Counted from the first letter of the stretch, positions 37,212 to 46,703 are shown. The stretch: 64,000 nt of DNA from Shewanella woodyi ATCC 51908 (GCF_000019525.1 NC_010506.1:5704001-5768000); one strand, 5' to 3'. Translations and numbers: made by a program. Notes: generated from the letters alone by a model not told the origin.

Positions 37212-37237
37212 AGGCCGCATTCTCCATGCGGCTTTTT
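37212..37237. terminator. Terminator between haoC and the convergent gene
   Basis: GCCGCAT (37214-37220) pairs with ATGCGGC (37226-37232), followed by five T. It ends haoC and, with the A-rich left side, may also stop the convergent gene. Confidence 0.85.
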
Positions 37238-37253
37238 ATCTTGATTGGTATTA

Positions 37254-38141
37254 TCATTCACTTTCAAGCACTCCCCCCTCAGAAGTAGGGGAAAGTTGAA
37301 GCCAAAATAGCGGGTTATCAAGCTCTGTGGAATTCGATAGCAGAGGGTTGGTCAGTCTGGCTAATTTAGCCTGATGGTATTTGCCCAATGGAAATACTCC
37401 GCGGGTCGCAGGGTGCTGTCGAACAAACTCAAAAATATCTCCCCGCTCGACCATGGCATTAAGTCCCTGCTCCAACCGCTTAGCTAACTGCATATTTCTC
37501 TTGTTAAGAAAAACATACATGGGCATAGGATAGGTGAGCAGTAGATTATCTACCGCTACCATATCTTGATTCATACTATGCTCTAGCTCGGCGTGAACCT
37601 CTCCGATCCCTCGAGGAAAGTAGTCACAACGTCCTTGCCTCAACATAGAGTACATGGACTCAAATTTTGTCACCCTTTCCACTCGGTAACCATTTTGTTC
37701 GAGCACATAACTATCTGGCCAGTGAGTTCCCTGACAAGCAGTGAGTTGTTTTAGCTGCTCAGCACTCTCTAGTGCGAGAAATTTTTGATATTGTGAGCGG
37801 TGAACAACAGGAACACGCATCCCCAATAGACCAGCCATCAAGGGGATACGAATAACATGGTATCGCTTTTCTCTTTTAGGATCTGTCCCTGCCCAAAATA
37901 TCGTTAACTGATCTGACTCCAGTGCATTTAAGCCACGATTTTGGGTATATGAAGAGCCAGTTTCAACTAACTTGGCAACCCCATATTCACCTTGAGTCTC
38001 CTTGAGCACCTCAAAGATAAGATCAACATAGTAATGATAGCTGGCATCATCTTCAGACTGAGGGGATTGGATCAGCAGAGCTTCTGCTGACCACGTCAGG
38101 TGGGCGTACAACAACACAGCTAGACCTAATACAATTCGCAT
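37254..38141 (-). CDS. Periplasmic solute-binding-like protein
   Basis: About 295 residues with a signal peptide (MRIVLGLAVLLYAHLTWSAEA) and a bilobed type 2 periplasmic binding fold (SBP_bac_3-like): SYHYYVDLIFEVLKE at the start, an inter-domain YSMLRQGRCDYFPRG, and a C-terminal lobe LAKRLEQGLNAMVERGDIFE. No permease or sensor gene is adjacent, so it could be an orphan ligand-binding protein. I chose ATG at 38141 for the signal peptide; a GTG 15 codons upstream is less likely. Confidence 0.65.
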   Translation of the reverse strand: MRIVLGLAVLLYAHLTWSAEALLIQSPQSEDDASYHYYVDLIFEVLKETQGEYGVAKLVETGSSYTQNRGLNALESDQLTIFWAGTDPKREKRYHVIRIPLMAGLLGMRVPVVHRSQYQKFLALESAEQLKQLTACQGTHWPDSYVLEQNGYRVERVTKFESMYSMLRQGRCDYFPRGIGEVHAELEHSMNQDMVAVDNLLLTYPMPMYVFLNKRNMQLAKRLEQGLNAMVERGDIFEFVRQHPATRGVFPLGKYHQAKLARLTNPLLSNSTELDNPLFWLQLSPTSEGGVLESE

Positions 38142-38240
38142 AAACAACAGGTGCTGATAAATAAGTATCTTTAGCTTATAACACACACCTGAATAATGAT
38201 CATTGAAAAAGCAGTTTCAGTGCAATTTACAACTTATAGC

Positions 38241-39035
38241 CTAGGGATTATTTATCGCAGAGATTGAATAAACCAGAGGTACTCGTTGATCATTATGCTT
38301 CATCGCGTAACGGGTATGTTGTTTACCGTTTTTATCTGTCACTAACTCTTTCTCAAGGTTTGCAAACGCATCATAGGGACTAAAATCAAACTCGTTATAG
38401 CGTTTAATCTCAAGACCAGCAGCAATAAGTGCATTGAAGACCTCTGAGATTGGATGAGGCCAGCTCACTAAAGTCTCTTTCTCACCGCTACAGTTCTCTG
38501 TGTATGTCCCCTCTTCATCGACATCGGGCTCATCTTGTGCAAAGTAGCTATAACCGTCAAACAGAGCCTCAAGAGGATGAAACTCAGCCATATAAAACTC
38601 ACCACCAGGCTTTAAACTCTGCTTGATCATTTGGGCCCATCTGTTCAAATCAGGCAACCAACAGATAGCACCATATGAGGTAAACACAATATCAAACTGA
38701 CGCTCAAGCTTGTCCGCCGCACTATAGAGATCGCTACAGATAAAGTTGGCTTCTAACTGGCTCTTTACTGCCAACTCTCTTGCCTGCTCGATAGCAACTG
38801 AAGAGAGATCGATTCCAGTCACCTCTGCCCCCTCCCGAGCCCATGAGAGAGTATCTAAGCCAAAATGGCACTGTAGATGTAATAAACTCTTGCCCTTTAC
38901 ATCTAGCTCTTCAAACTCAATTTCCTGTAAGGCACTATTTCCAGAGAGAAAACCGTCAACATCATAGAATTTTGAACCAACATGAACCTTGGTACGTTTA
39001 TCCCATGCGCTTTTATTTACTGCTAAATAGTCCAT
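38241..39035 (-). CDS. Class I SAM-dependent methyltransferase
   Basis: 264-residue cytoplasmic enzyme. Motif I is seen in LLHLQCHFGLDTLSWAREGA with the acidic ligand in VTGIDLSS near residue 76; motif II follows in FDIVFTSYGAICWLPD. Substrate cannot be inferred. Ribosome site GGAA. Stands alone among unrelated genes. Confidence 0.85.
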   Translation of the reverse strand: MDYLAVNKSAWDKRTKVHVGSKFYDVDGFLSGNSALQEIEFEELDVKGKSLLHLQCHFGLDTLSWAREGAEVTGIDLSSVAIEQARELAVKSQLEANFICSDLYSAADKLERQFDIVFTSYGAICWLPDLNRWAQMIKQSLKPGGEFYMAEFHPLEALFDGYSYFAQDEPDVDEEGTYTENCSGEKETLVSWPHPISEVFNALIAAGLEIKRYNEFDFSPYDAFANLEKELVTDKNGKQHTRYAMKHNDQRVPLVYSISAINNP

Positions 39036-39288
39036 CTTAAAATTCCCAAGTTACCAATTTCTCAATATAGGGAAATTCACTAAACAGTTAGTCCATTTTC
39101 CCAGCAATTAAGCACATAAGCTAACATACTATTCAGAAAAAACTAAATAACACAATAAAAACATATGGATACATTTTTGGCACAAACCCTGCTAATGAAT
39201 ACGCATACAAAAACTCAAATATAAAATGAAATCCGTCTTAAAGGTAACTCACCACAAGGCTTAGGATCATTTAAAAAGGAATTGAACA

Positions 39289-40047
39289 ATGACATTACGA
39301 CCTATTGCAGCAGTCAGCCTTACGGCATTACTTCTATCAGCTTGTATTATTAATGTGAACGGAGCAGGCAGAGCACCTACCGAACATACTCACCAATCAC
39401 TTCAATTAGATAGTAATGGCCTAAATGAGTTGGTGGCCGAAACTGGTGCTGGTGCCTTAGAGATTCAAGGCGTTGTTGGCCTATCTCACATCAAACTTGA
39501 AGCAGATATCTACACCTATGAAGGAATAGATCCCATACTCACTCTTGAAAAACGTGGCGATACCGCACGTCTAGTAGCCGATTTTGACAGTTACAAGGTT
39601 TCAGGAAACTCTCCCTATATTGATCTGGTTGTTAAAGTGCCAGCAGAGATGAAAATGGATATCGACGATGGCTCTGGCAGTATCAAAATTCAGGGCTCAA
39701 GTGCGGATATAGATGTAAAAGATGGCTCTGGCAGTATGGAGATTGAAGGAGGAAAGAACCTGAATATCGAAGATGGCTCAGGCTCTATCACGCTGTCCGA
39801 TGTCAACGGTAACATCACACTGGATGACGGTTCAGGTTCAATAGAGATTATGCAAGTTAACGGTGATGTTAACGTTAACGATGGCTCTGGAAGTCTCTCT
39901 ATCAAAAAGGTTCAGGGCTTTGTCACCATAGATGATGGCTCAGGCAGCATCGATGTAATGGATACTAAAGGTTTGAAAATTATCGAAGCTGGCTCAGGCA
40001 GTCTCAGCTTCGATAACATCGATGGCAAGGTTAGCCTAGAGCAATAA
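39289..40047 (+). CDS. Lipoprotein with DGSGS beta-solenoid repeats (DUF4097-like)
   Basis: 252-residue probable lipoprotein: the signal ends in a lipobox-like LLSAC at residue 19. Residues from about 124 to the end hold seven tandem units of 17-18 residues, each with a D/E-D/A-GSGS core (DIDDGSGSIKIQGSS, VKDGSGSMEIEGG, IEDGSGSITLSDV, LDDGSGSIEIMQV, VNDGSGSLSIKKV, IDDGSGSIDVMDT, EAGSGSLSFDNI). This is the pattern of a right-handed beta-solenoid with a turn at each GSGS, as in DUF4097-like proteins; the DGSG turns could bind cations. AAGGA ribosome site. Function unknown. Confidence 0.8.
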   Translation: MTLRPIAAVSLTALLLSACIINVNGAGRAPTEHTHQSLQLDSNGLNELVAETGAGALEIQGVVGLSHIKLEADIYTYEGIDPILTLEKRGDTARLVADFDSYKVSGNSPYIDLVVKVPAEMKMDIDDGSGSIKIQGSSADIDVKDGSGSMEIEGGKNLNIEDGSGSITLSDVNGNITLDDGSGSIEIMQVNGDVNVNDGSGSLSIKKVQGFVTIDDGSGSIDVMDTKGLKIIEAGSGSLSFDNIDGKVSLEQ

Positions 40048-40116
40048 TACCAACTTCCCGGCGCAGCGACTTATGCCAATCAATATAAGGGATTGAATGA
40101 GTTGCTGCCCACCCCA

Positions 40117-40956
40117 TCACTTTTTTGTGCTACTTGGAACTGTAGGAATTGATGCAAACAGAAGTTCACTATTGGCCAGCGCGTACCGAACAATCAGTGC
40201 CCCACAGAAAATAAACACACTCCATCGCAACACTAAGGTTTGCCAGAGCAGATCAGGATCCATCACTTTACCTATCTCACTTCCCACCAAAAGTAAAAAC
40301 AGTATAAGGTAACTCAAGCCCCTTACTTTAGGCTCTAAGGAATACAGAGGAATAAATTTTGTAGCAGTATAAGCACAAATAAGCCCAAGTATCGCTCCCA
40401 TCACCACATCTATTGGCCAATGGGCTCCCACCATAACTCTTGAGATACCGACTAAACTGGCAAGCATAATTAACATGAACTTCAACTTGTTACAGTTAAC
40501 AGCTAGAAAAATAGTACCTGCAAACAGAAATGCGGTGGCGGTATGGCCTGAAGGAAAGCTCAAATGATGACGAACCTCTCCAATGATATTTAAGGAATCC
40601 AATACATCTGCAGGTCTTGGGGCTTCAAAATACTGCTTTAATAGTGGAACAAGTATTAAAGAGAGAATGGAAGCACCAATCACGCGAATGGTCATCTCTG
40701 GTCTTAGAGTTAGGTAACACAAGACTAAGGTTCCCAATGTAGAACCATGGCCCAGATCGGTAACAATGGCTAATAGCCACAGGGGGAAAAAATCAGATAA
40801 TCCATTGATAAGATTGAATAGATAAAGGTTTGTTTCTGAGTTTAGGGTAACTATATGTAAAACAAACAACGAAAAAACTAATAGCTGAAATCCATTTCTT
40901 TGTGTATTAAAGTCAAAAGAACTTTCCTTTCTTTTGACCTCAACCAAAGAGGTCAT
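40117..40956 (-). CDS. PAP2-family membrane phosphatase, paralog 1
   Basis: 279-residue integral membrane phosphatase. The three catalytic PAP2 motifs are present: KQYFEAPRP (K-x6-RP), SFPSGHTATA (PSGH) and SRVMVGAHWPIDV (SR-x5-H). Helices surround them. GGAG ribosome site. A closely related second copy follows at 41266 on the same strand. These phosphatases can act on lipids such as undecaprenyl-PP or phosphatidate; the substrate is not evident. Confidence 0.88.
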   Translation of the reverse strand: MTSLVEVKRKESSFDFNTQRNGFQLLVFSLFVLHIVTLNSETNLYLFNLINGLSDFFPLWLLAIVTDLGHGSTLGTLVLCYLTLRPEMTIRVIGASILSLILVPLLKQYFEAPRPADVLDSLNIIGEVRHHLSFPSGHTATAFLFAGTIFLAVNCNKLKFMLIMLASLVGISRVMVGAHWPIDVVMGAILGLICAYTATKFIPLYSLEPKVRGLSYLILFLLLVGSEIGKVMDPDLLWQTLVLRWSVFIFCGALIVRYALANSELLFASIPTVPSSTKK

Positions 40957-41265
40957 TACGTATCTCCAGCAGCTTAAGCAAAATAGGCTTAGTAAAAAAA
41001 GACGACACCAACTAGTACGCCCAAAATGAATAATCTGCTGCTAGTTAAAACGACTTATGTAAAAACTTTTTAATCTCGTATTATTTTTTTGTAAGTCTTA
41101 AGCACTGATTAGCGTCGAAACTATAGCAATTTGTGACAGTGATCAACCTTTTAATAGCATAGCATACTGAATGATATGAAAGGTCATATTGAAGGGAGTG
41201 TCACACCTATATGGAGGGCTCTATGATCATTGCTTAATTAACATGATCATAGAGTAAAACAGGAG
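40957..41265. other. Intergenic region between the two PAP2 genes
   Basis: 309 bases, AT-rich; presumably holds the promoter of the 40117 gene and the end of the upstream paralog's transcript. I see no clear terminator or operator. Confidence 0.4.
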
Positions 41266-42108
41266 CTAGTTAACTTGGTTTTTTAACAGGTTTGGTGGAA
41301 AACTTCTCAGCCAGAAACGTAAAATAAGTAAGCCTGATAAAAGAATAAATGACCAACGAATAACCTGAACTTGCCAATATTGAGGAAAGTCATCGCCGTT
41401 TTTAAACTCACTGATCACAATAGTCGCAAACAACACTAGGTAAAGTTTCACTCTGACAGAGCTTGATAGAACAATTAAAGGCACAAACTTTACCGCACCA
41501 TAGGCACATAAAAGTCCAACAAACGCGCCCATAACAACATCTTCAGGCCAATGCGCACCAACCATAATACGAGAACCGGCAACGAATGCAGCCGCAACGA
41601 CCACTACCCCCTTTAACCAATGTTTACTCGTTGATAGAAAGATAATCCCTGCCAGAAGAAAAGCGGTAGCTGCATGACCAGAGGGAAAGCTATGCTCATG
41701 TCTAACCTCTCCGATAATATTCAGGTAATCCAATATGACAGCAGGCCTAGGAGCATCGAAGTATTGCTTAAGTAGCGGAACCATAACCAAACTAAGCACT
41801 GCAGCCACAACGACTCTGCAACATAGCTCGGGGCGAGAAACCAGATAACATAAGATCACAGCACCTAAAGTTACCCCATTACCCATGTCTGTCACACTTG
41901 CTTGCAACCAAGCAGGTATGCTTGGACTAAGTCCATTGATAAAATTAAAGACACTCAGGTTCGACGCTTCATTAATCGTCAATAGATGCAGCACAAAAAC
42001 AGCAAAAAGGAGCAGATGAAAGCCCGACCCTTCAAAGTTATCTTGTAGAGAGGAAGTGAACCTTTTGCCTTGTGGCTCTCCCTTGAGTTTTTGTAACAAA
42101 GAAGCCAT
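41266..42108 (-). CDS. PAP2-family membrane phosphatase, paralog 2
   Basis: 280 residues from ATG at 42108 (MASLLQKLKGE), which has GGGAGGAG upstream; the frame extends four codons further. Motifs KQYFDAPRP, SFPSGHAATAF and SRIMVGAHWPEDV match those of paralog 1 closely, showing an old tandem duplication. Catalytic residues are intact. Confidence 0.88.
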   Translation of the reverse strand: MASLLQKLKGEPQGKRFTSSLQDNFEGSGFHLLLFAVFVLHLLTINEASNLSVFNFINGLSPSIPAWLQASVTDMGNGVTLGAVILCYLVSRPELCCRVVVAAVLSLVMVPLLKQYFDAPRPAVILDYLNIIGEVRHEHSFPSGHAATAFLLAGIIFLSTSKHWLKGVVVVAAAFVAGSRIMVGAHWPEDVVMGAFVGLLCAYGAVKFVPLIVLSSSVRVKLYLVLFATIVISEFKNGDDFPQYWQVQVIRWSFILLSGLLILRFWLRSFPPNLLKNQVN

Positions 42109-42439
42109 CGCTCCTCCCAAATTGCACGTCTATACATATCGATTTGGAGATATGTTCAGCCCTGCATAATCAATAAGCTATCCCTAAAGTGAATTGTCCT
42201 TTTGCCCTAAATGAGGGCGATAATGATACTTAAAGCACAAAGCTTACCGACTCTATGTGACAACTTAGAGATCAAAGGCCATCGCATCAGGCCAGCAGAC
42301 TAACTCAACAAGAGTGAAAAAAGTGTGAAAGGAGTGCACTACATAGAGATAAATCAGTTTAAACAGGCAGGTATTTATCTAATATGCGCACTGGCGCGGA
42401 TTTCAGAGTTTTAGCACTTTGACCATAAGTTAAACATTA
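42109..42439. other. Non-coding region upstream of PAP2 paralog 2
   Basis: About 330 bases, AT-rich, probably with the paralog 2 promoter. No further pattern beyond the palindrome listed next. Confidence 0.35.
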
Positions 42440-42485
42440 CTAACCAATCTATAGAAATATATATATATTTCTATAGATTGGTTAG
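42440..42485. repeat. 46-bp perfect palindrome
   Basis: CTAACCAATCTATAGAAATATAT (42440-42462) is followed directly by its exact complement (42463-42485), a perfect 23+23 inverted repeat with an AT core. No T-run follows, so it is not a standard terminator. It could extrude as a cruciform or bind a large dimeric protein. It lies between the GIY-YIG gene end and the PAP2 promoter region. Confidence 0.9.
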
Positions 42486-42524
42486 CTGTTAATAGGGACA
42501 GCTTGATAGAAGTTGTGATCTACA

Positions 42525-42782
42525 TTAGTGAGTGATTAACGCCAATTTTCTCTTTCTACTCCAAGATTTTATCTCGAGTTCACGCTTTAATGCCCCAGAG
42601 CGGTCACCGACTAGCTCTCGATATACTAGCTTAAGCGGTCCTTTGCCTCTTAGGTATTTAGCCGCCTTAGGCCCACCGCTCTCATGTTCACTAAAGCGGC
42701 GTTCAATATCGACAGTCACCCCAGTGTAGAGATGACCATTGGCACACTCGATCATGTACAGGTACCACTTAGACTCGCTCAC
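42525..42782 (-). CDS. Small GIY-YIG endonuclease-fold protein (YhbQ-like)
   Basis: 85 residues starting from GTG at 42782 (SESKWYLYMIECANGHLYTG). The GIY-YIG signature is YLYMIECANGHLYTGV near the start, with the conserved Arg in VDIERRFSEHESG and Glu in LKRELEIKSWS near residue 71. The frame extends 16 codons further but these belong to a decayed duplicate, and the GTG has AGAGGTGG upstream. Role unknown; family members have DNA-repair-linked or uncharacterised functions. Confidence 0.85.
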   Translation of the reverse strand: MSESKWYLYMIECANGHLYTGVTVDIERRFSEHESGGPKAAKYLRGKGPLKLVYRELVGDRSGALKRELEIKSWSRKRKLALITH

Positions 42783-42861
42783 TAATACCACCTCTTTGAC
42801 AAAGATAACCATTAGCACACTCGATCTCATTCATACGCTAATACCACTTAAACTCGCTCAC
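42783..42861 (-). pseudogene. Decayed tandem copy of the GIY-YIG 5' end
   Basis: On the minus strand GTGAGCGAGTTTAAGTGGTA … GAGTGTGCTAATGGTTATCT repeats the start of the adjacent gene (GTGAGCGAGTCTAAGTGG … GAGTGTGCCAATGGTCATCT) but has a TAG stop after a few codons and small length changes. The unit of about 79 bases ends where the real gene starts. It abuts the oligopeptidase stop codon. Confidence 0.75.
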
Positions 42862-45030
42862 CTATTTATCCAAGCCTTTATCTAAGCCTAATAGCCCAAG
42901 AAAGAAGGCGTACTCCTGTGCCGTGTCTTGATAGCGACGGTAGCGCCCACTTTTACCGCCATGGCCCGCTTCCATATCCACATGAAACAGCAGCAAGTTA
43001 TCATCGGTTTTATAATCACGTAATTTGGCCACCCACTTAGCAGGCTCAAAATATTGCACCTGTGAATCATGTAAACCTGTAGTCACTAAAAGATGCGGAT
43101 AATCCTGACGTTCGATCTGATCATAGGGTGAATAGCTGAGCATATAGTCAAAATAGGCCTTCTCATTCGGGTTGCCCCACTCATCATACTCATTAGTTGT
43201 AAGCGGGATAGACTCATCGAGCATAGTCGTCACAATATCCACAAATGGCACATGGGCAGCCACGGCAAAATACCGCTCAGGCGCTTGATTAATAACAGAG
43301 CCCATGAGAAGACCACCAGCACTACCACCTGCAGCAACAACCCGTTTACTATCCCCATAACCTTGTTCAACGAGTCCTTTAGTCACATCGACAAAGTCAT
43401 TAAAGCTATTTTGCTTATTCAACATACGACCATTATCATACCAAGGGCGCCCCAACATCTCTCCACCTCTCACATGGGCGATGGCGTAGACCATACCCCG
43501 GTCAAGCAGACTTAGTATCGAACTATCAAAATCTGGTTCGATTGTATGGCCATAGGCACCATAACCATATTGGTATAACGGGTTTGAGCCATCTTTGTTG
43601 AACTTATCTTTACGGTAAACCAAAGTAACAGGCACCTTGGCCCCATCTCTGGCATCAATAAACAGACGCTCCGCCTGGTAAAGTTCACTATCAAAGTCCC
43701 CTAACACTCGCTCCTGCTTAAGTAGCACTCGCCCTTCTCCTTGAGTCAGATCATATTCATAAATTGACTCAGGCGTTGTGGGGCTGGAGTAGTAGATGCG
43801 CAGTTTGTCGCTCTCTTGGCTAGCATTGACATCCAAACCAACCACGTAGGCAGGATCGTTAAACGCCAAGTGATAGGCACCTTGCTCACCAAACGGGCGG
43901 ATCTGAATATGGCTTAATCCCTGATCACGACTCTGCACTATCAGATAACCTTTCAGGAGCAAAATATCTTCGATACGCACATCAGGATCCGCGGCTATCA
44001 CCTGCTGCCACTTGCTTTTATCGGCAAAATGACTCTCACTAGCTTTCATTAACCTGAAGTTTTCAGCCTGCCAGTTAGTCAAAATAAAGTACTCATTGCC
44101 CAGCTTAGCGACTGAGTATTCATGGCCCTCTTCACGAGCTAGCAGTGGTGTGAACTGACTAAGTGGCTTATCGGCATCGAGCACAGAGATCTCACTAGTC
44201 ACTGTGCTCTCATGGTGAAGTACAATGCGGCTCTCATCTAAGCTCTTACCAAGTGCAATATAATAGGTGTCATCTAGCTCCTCATACACCAAAGTATCTT
44301 GGGCTTGAGGTGTACCGAGTCGATGACGGAATACTTGGTTGCCCAGTAATGTTTGTGGATCTTTTCTGATATAGAAAACGTGTTGGTTATCATTAGCCCA
44401 CACCAGTCGTCCATCGGTTCCCTCCAGAATATCCTCAAGGAGCTCACCACTTTCGATGGTTTTAAAGTAGATCTTGTAGATGCGGCGACTTAACAGATCT
44501 TCGCCAAAGGCCAACATAGACTCATCAGGACTGACATGAACTCCACCAAGACCATAAAAATCTTGCTTATCAGCTCTAAGATTCACATCTAGTAAGATAG
44601 ATTCATCACCACCTAACACCTTACTTCTAGTAATAATTGGGTACTCAAAGCCTTGCTGATAACGACGAGAATACCAATGAGAATGCCACTTGTAAGGCAC
44701 GCTTGACTCATCTTTATCTAAACGGCCAACCAGCTCATCAAACAGTGTTTTTTGCAGTGATTCGTAGGGTGCAAACTGTGCTTTTTTATAGCTGTTTTCC
44801 GACTCCAAATGAGCGATAATTTTAGGATCTTTACGATCGTCATCACGCATCCAGTAGTAATCATCACTGCGTTGTACGCCGTGCAAATTAAGTTCATGGG
44901 GAATTTTGTCAGCAACAGGTGGCTGAGATGAAATCACATCTGTCATAGAGGTACATCCAACAAATAGGGTTAATAGCACTAATATAGGCAAGTATATGGC
45001 CGCAGAACTAACAGCAAATTTGTTAATCAT
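42862..45030 (-). CDS. Oligopeptidase B-like S9A peptidase with lipoprotein signal
   Basis: 722-residue S9A serine peptidase. The N-terminus is a lipoprotein signal (lipobox LFVGC, Cys about residue 26), unusual for this mostly cytoplasmic family. The beta-propeller spans about 75-430, then the catalytic domain with Ser in AAGGSAGGLLMG (near 555), Asp in GLHDSQV and His in EAGHGGKSGR. All triad residues are present. Cleavage after Arg/Lys is the family habit. A homologue in the periplasm would process secreted or periplasmic peptides. AAGGAT ribosome site. Confidence 0.88.
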   Translation of the reverse strand: MINKFAVSSAAIYLPILVLLTLFVGCTSMTDVISSQPPVADKIPHELNLHGVQRSDDYYWMRDDDRKDPKIIAHLESENSYKKAQFAPYESLQKTLFDELVGRLDKDESSVPYKWHSHWYSRRYQQGFEYPIITRSKVLGGDESILLDVNLRADKQDFYGLGGVHVSPDESMLAFGEDLLSRRIYKIYFKTIESGELLEDILEGTDGRLVWANDNQHVFYIRKDPQTLLGNQVFRHRLGTPQAQDTLVYEELDDTYYIALGKSLDESRIVLHHESTVTSEISVLDADKPLSQFTPLLAREEGHEYSVAKLGNEYFILTNWQAENFRLMKASESHFADKSKWQQVIAADPDVRIEDILLLKGYLIVQSRDQGLSHIQIRPFGEQGAYHLAFNDPAYVVGLDVNASQESDKLRIYYSSPTTPESIYEYDLTQGEGRVLLKQERVLGDFDSELYQAERLFIDARDGAKVPVTLVYRKDKFNKDGSNPLYQYGYGAYGHTIEPDFDSSILSLLDRGMVYAIAHVRGGEMLGRPWYDNGRMLNKQNSFNDFVDVTKGLVEQGYGDSKRVVAAGGSAGGLLMGSVINQAPERYFAVAAHVPFVDIVTTMLDESIPLTTNEYDEWGNPNEKAYFDYMLSYSPYDQIERQDYPHLLVTTGLHDSQVQYFEPAKWVAKLRDYKTDDNLLLFHVDMEAGHGGKSGRYRRYQDTAQEYAFFLGLLGLDKGLDK

Positions 45031-45189
45031 TACTCATCCTTGGGAAACAACTTATCGTTAGCCTGCTCGAGTCTAAGTTCGATAACTTGATAGGTAAAGT
45101 AAAAGCGTACACTTGTCATTATTATAAAATTAGCGCACCATGTTCGCGCTCACTATCCGCTCAACAAAAACGAAGATAGATGAGTAAAT

Positions 45190-45426
45190 TCTCAGGGCGG
45201 GGTGAAACTCCCCACCGGCGGTGATAGCGCTTAAATTAACCTAAGCCTTAAGCCCGCGAGCGCCCAAATCAACTTAACATTGAAGATGTAAGCTGATTTG
45301 GGGTCAAGCAGATCTGGTGAACTCTATCTGATACATATATAGAACACTCCAGAGCCGACGGTAATGAACCGTATTACTCAGATAACACACTAGTAGTACA
45401 GTACTAAGTCCGGATGAAAGAGAATA
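45190..45426 (+). promoter_or_regulatory. FMN riboswitch (RFN element)
   Basis: Canonical RFN core: CTCAGGGCGGGGTGAAACTCCCCACCGGCGGT at the 5' side, GAACTC and GCCGACGGT in the middle, and CCGGATGAAAGAGAAT at the 3' side, with a long variable P2 arm between. It is 160 bases upstream of ribB, the standard location. Confidence 0.95.
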
Positions 45427-45433
45427 TAAGACA

Positions 45434-45508
45434 AAAGCTAACGTTACCCTCTCGGTGACGCTTGCTCACTTGCCTCTTATTGTACGTTTGCAATGGCCAG
45501 CTTTTTTT
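45434..45508 (+). promoter_or_regulatory. Possible expression platform of the FMN riboswitch
   Basis: AAAAGCT at 45434 can pair with AGCTTTTTTT at about 45500-45508, enclosing a smaller hairpin GTTACC/GGTGAC, and ends in a T-run. This is a likely terminator arm, but alternative pairing with the aptamer was not resolved by eye. Confidence 0.45.
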
Positions 45509-45585
45509 AAGTTTAGCTATGCAGCGTCATTTTCTGCACGCCCTGATTCTGGAAAACCCAATGTTGTTTATTAAGGATTTTAACC

Positions 45586-46239
45586 ATGAATCAGTCATTA
45601 CTTACCCCTTTCGGCACAGCCATTGAACGTGTTGAAGCAGCGCTTACCTCCCTTAGACAGGGACAAGGTGTTCTCGTTGTCGATGATGAAGATAGAGAAA
45701 ATGAAGGCGATCTTATCTATTCGGCACAATCTCTAACTAACGAACAGATGGCACTGCTAATACGAGAGTGTAGCGGTATCGTTTGCCTCTGTTTAACCGA
45801 TGAACGTATCAAACAGTTAGATCTCCCCCCTATGGTCGAAGATAACTCCAGTCAATACGGCACAGCGTTTACCGTGAGCATAGAAGCAAAAGTGGGCGTA
45901 ACCACAGGTGTTTCGGCAGCGGACCGCGTGACCACAATTAAAGCAGCTATCGCAGACAACGCAGTACCAGAAGATCTGGCTCGCCCAGGCCATGTCTACC
46001 CACTTCGTGCTCAATCTGGGGGTGTATTCTCCCGCCGAGGACATACGGAAGGCACCATAGATCTCATGTTACTGGCCGGTTTAAAACCTGCAGGTGTACT
46101 GTGCGAAATCACTAACCCAGATGGCACCATGGCTAGACTGCCCGAAATCATCCAATTTGGTCAGCAGCATAATCTACCAGTGCTAACCATAGAGGACATT
46201 GTTGAATATCGTAAAGTAACCATGGAGAAGGCGAGTTAA
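45586..46239 (+). CDS. ribB: 3,4-dihydroxy-2-butanone 4-phosphate synthase
   Basis: Makes the four-carbon unit of riboflavin from ribulose 5-phosphate. The 217-residue protein has [14 protein letters not shown] near residue 27 (metal and substrate acids) and the [10 protein letters not shown] and [12 protein letters not shown] signatures. No fused GTP cyclohydrolase II. The FMN riboswitch upstream shuts it off at high FMN. AAGGA ribosome site; a stem terminator follows at 46270. Confidence 0.97.
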   Translation: MNQSLLTPFGTAIERVEAALTSLRQGQGVLVVDDEDRENEGDLIYSAQSLTNEQMALLIRECSGIVCLCLTDERIKQLDLPPMVEDNSSQYGTAFTVSIEAKVGVTTGVSAADRVTTIKAAIADNAVPEDLARPGHVYPLRAQSGGVFSRRGHTEGTIDLMLLAGLKPAGVLCEITNPDGTMARLPEIIQFGQQHNLPVLTIEDIVEYRKVTMEKAS

Positions 46240-46269
46240 CTTTAGGCTGAATCAAAGTTAGTAAATACT

Positions 46270-46301
46270 GTGGCTAAACACACAAATGATTAGCCACTTT
46301 A
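46270..46301 (+). terminator. Probable terminator of ribB
   Basis: GTGGCTAA (46270-46277) pairs with TTAGCCAC (46290-46297), followed by a short T stretch. Confidence 0.6.
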
Positions 46302-46703
46302 ACTTAACAATAAATTAAATTACCGCAATTTGTTTACCCAAGATAACCATATGAAATATATGGTTATATCGCTACTTTCCCCCTAACATCTAAAAAAAAA
46401 TAATACGACAGAAATTAAATCCAATAAAAATAGTATGTTACAATTAAAGTTCGGTATATGAAAAATCGTGACTTAGATTAGACTTTGGTGAAATAGGGAT
46501 GACAGATACATTTTGCTATGATATTTATCCTAACCCAAATATCGCCTTAAACTGGCTGACACTTGAGTCAAATTCACTTATATCCAGAACTCGACTCCGT
46601 TGTAATAGGTCTCACCCCCATGGCATCAAGACATATTTTGTAATGGGCAGCTTGTCACCAAAACAGAGTAAAACTTCAACATAACACGCAGGGAGCAGGT
46701 TGA
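46302..46703. other. Non-coding stretch before the c-di-GMP gene
   Basis: About 400 bases. Contains a perfect 10+10 inverted repeat ATAACCATAT-GAAAT-ATATGGTTAT (46343-46367), without a T-run, and the presumed promoter of the gene at 46704. A 61-codon frame at 46499 is not supported as a gene. Confidence 0.4.

Noticed and set aside
46499-46684. 61-codon plus-strand frame just before the c-di-GMP gene
   Set aside because: No clear ribosome site, no recognisable domain and unremarkable composition; it lies in a region that must hold a promoter.
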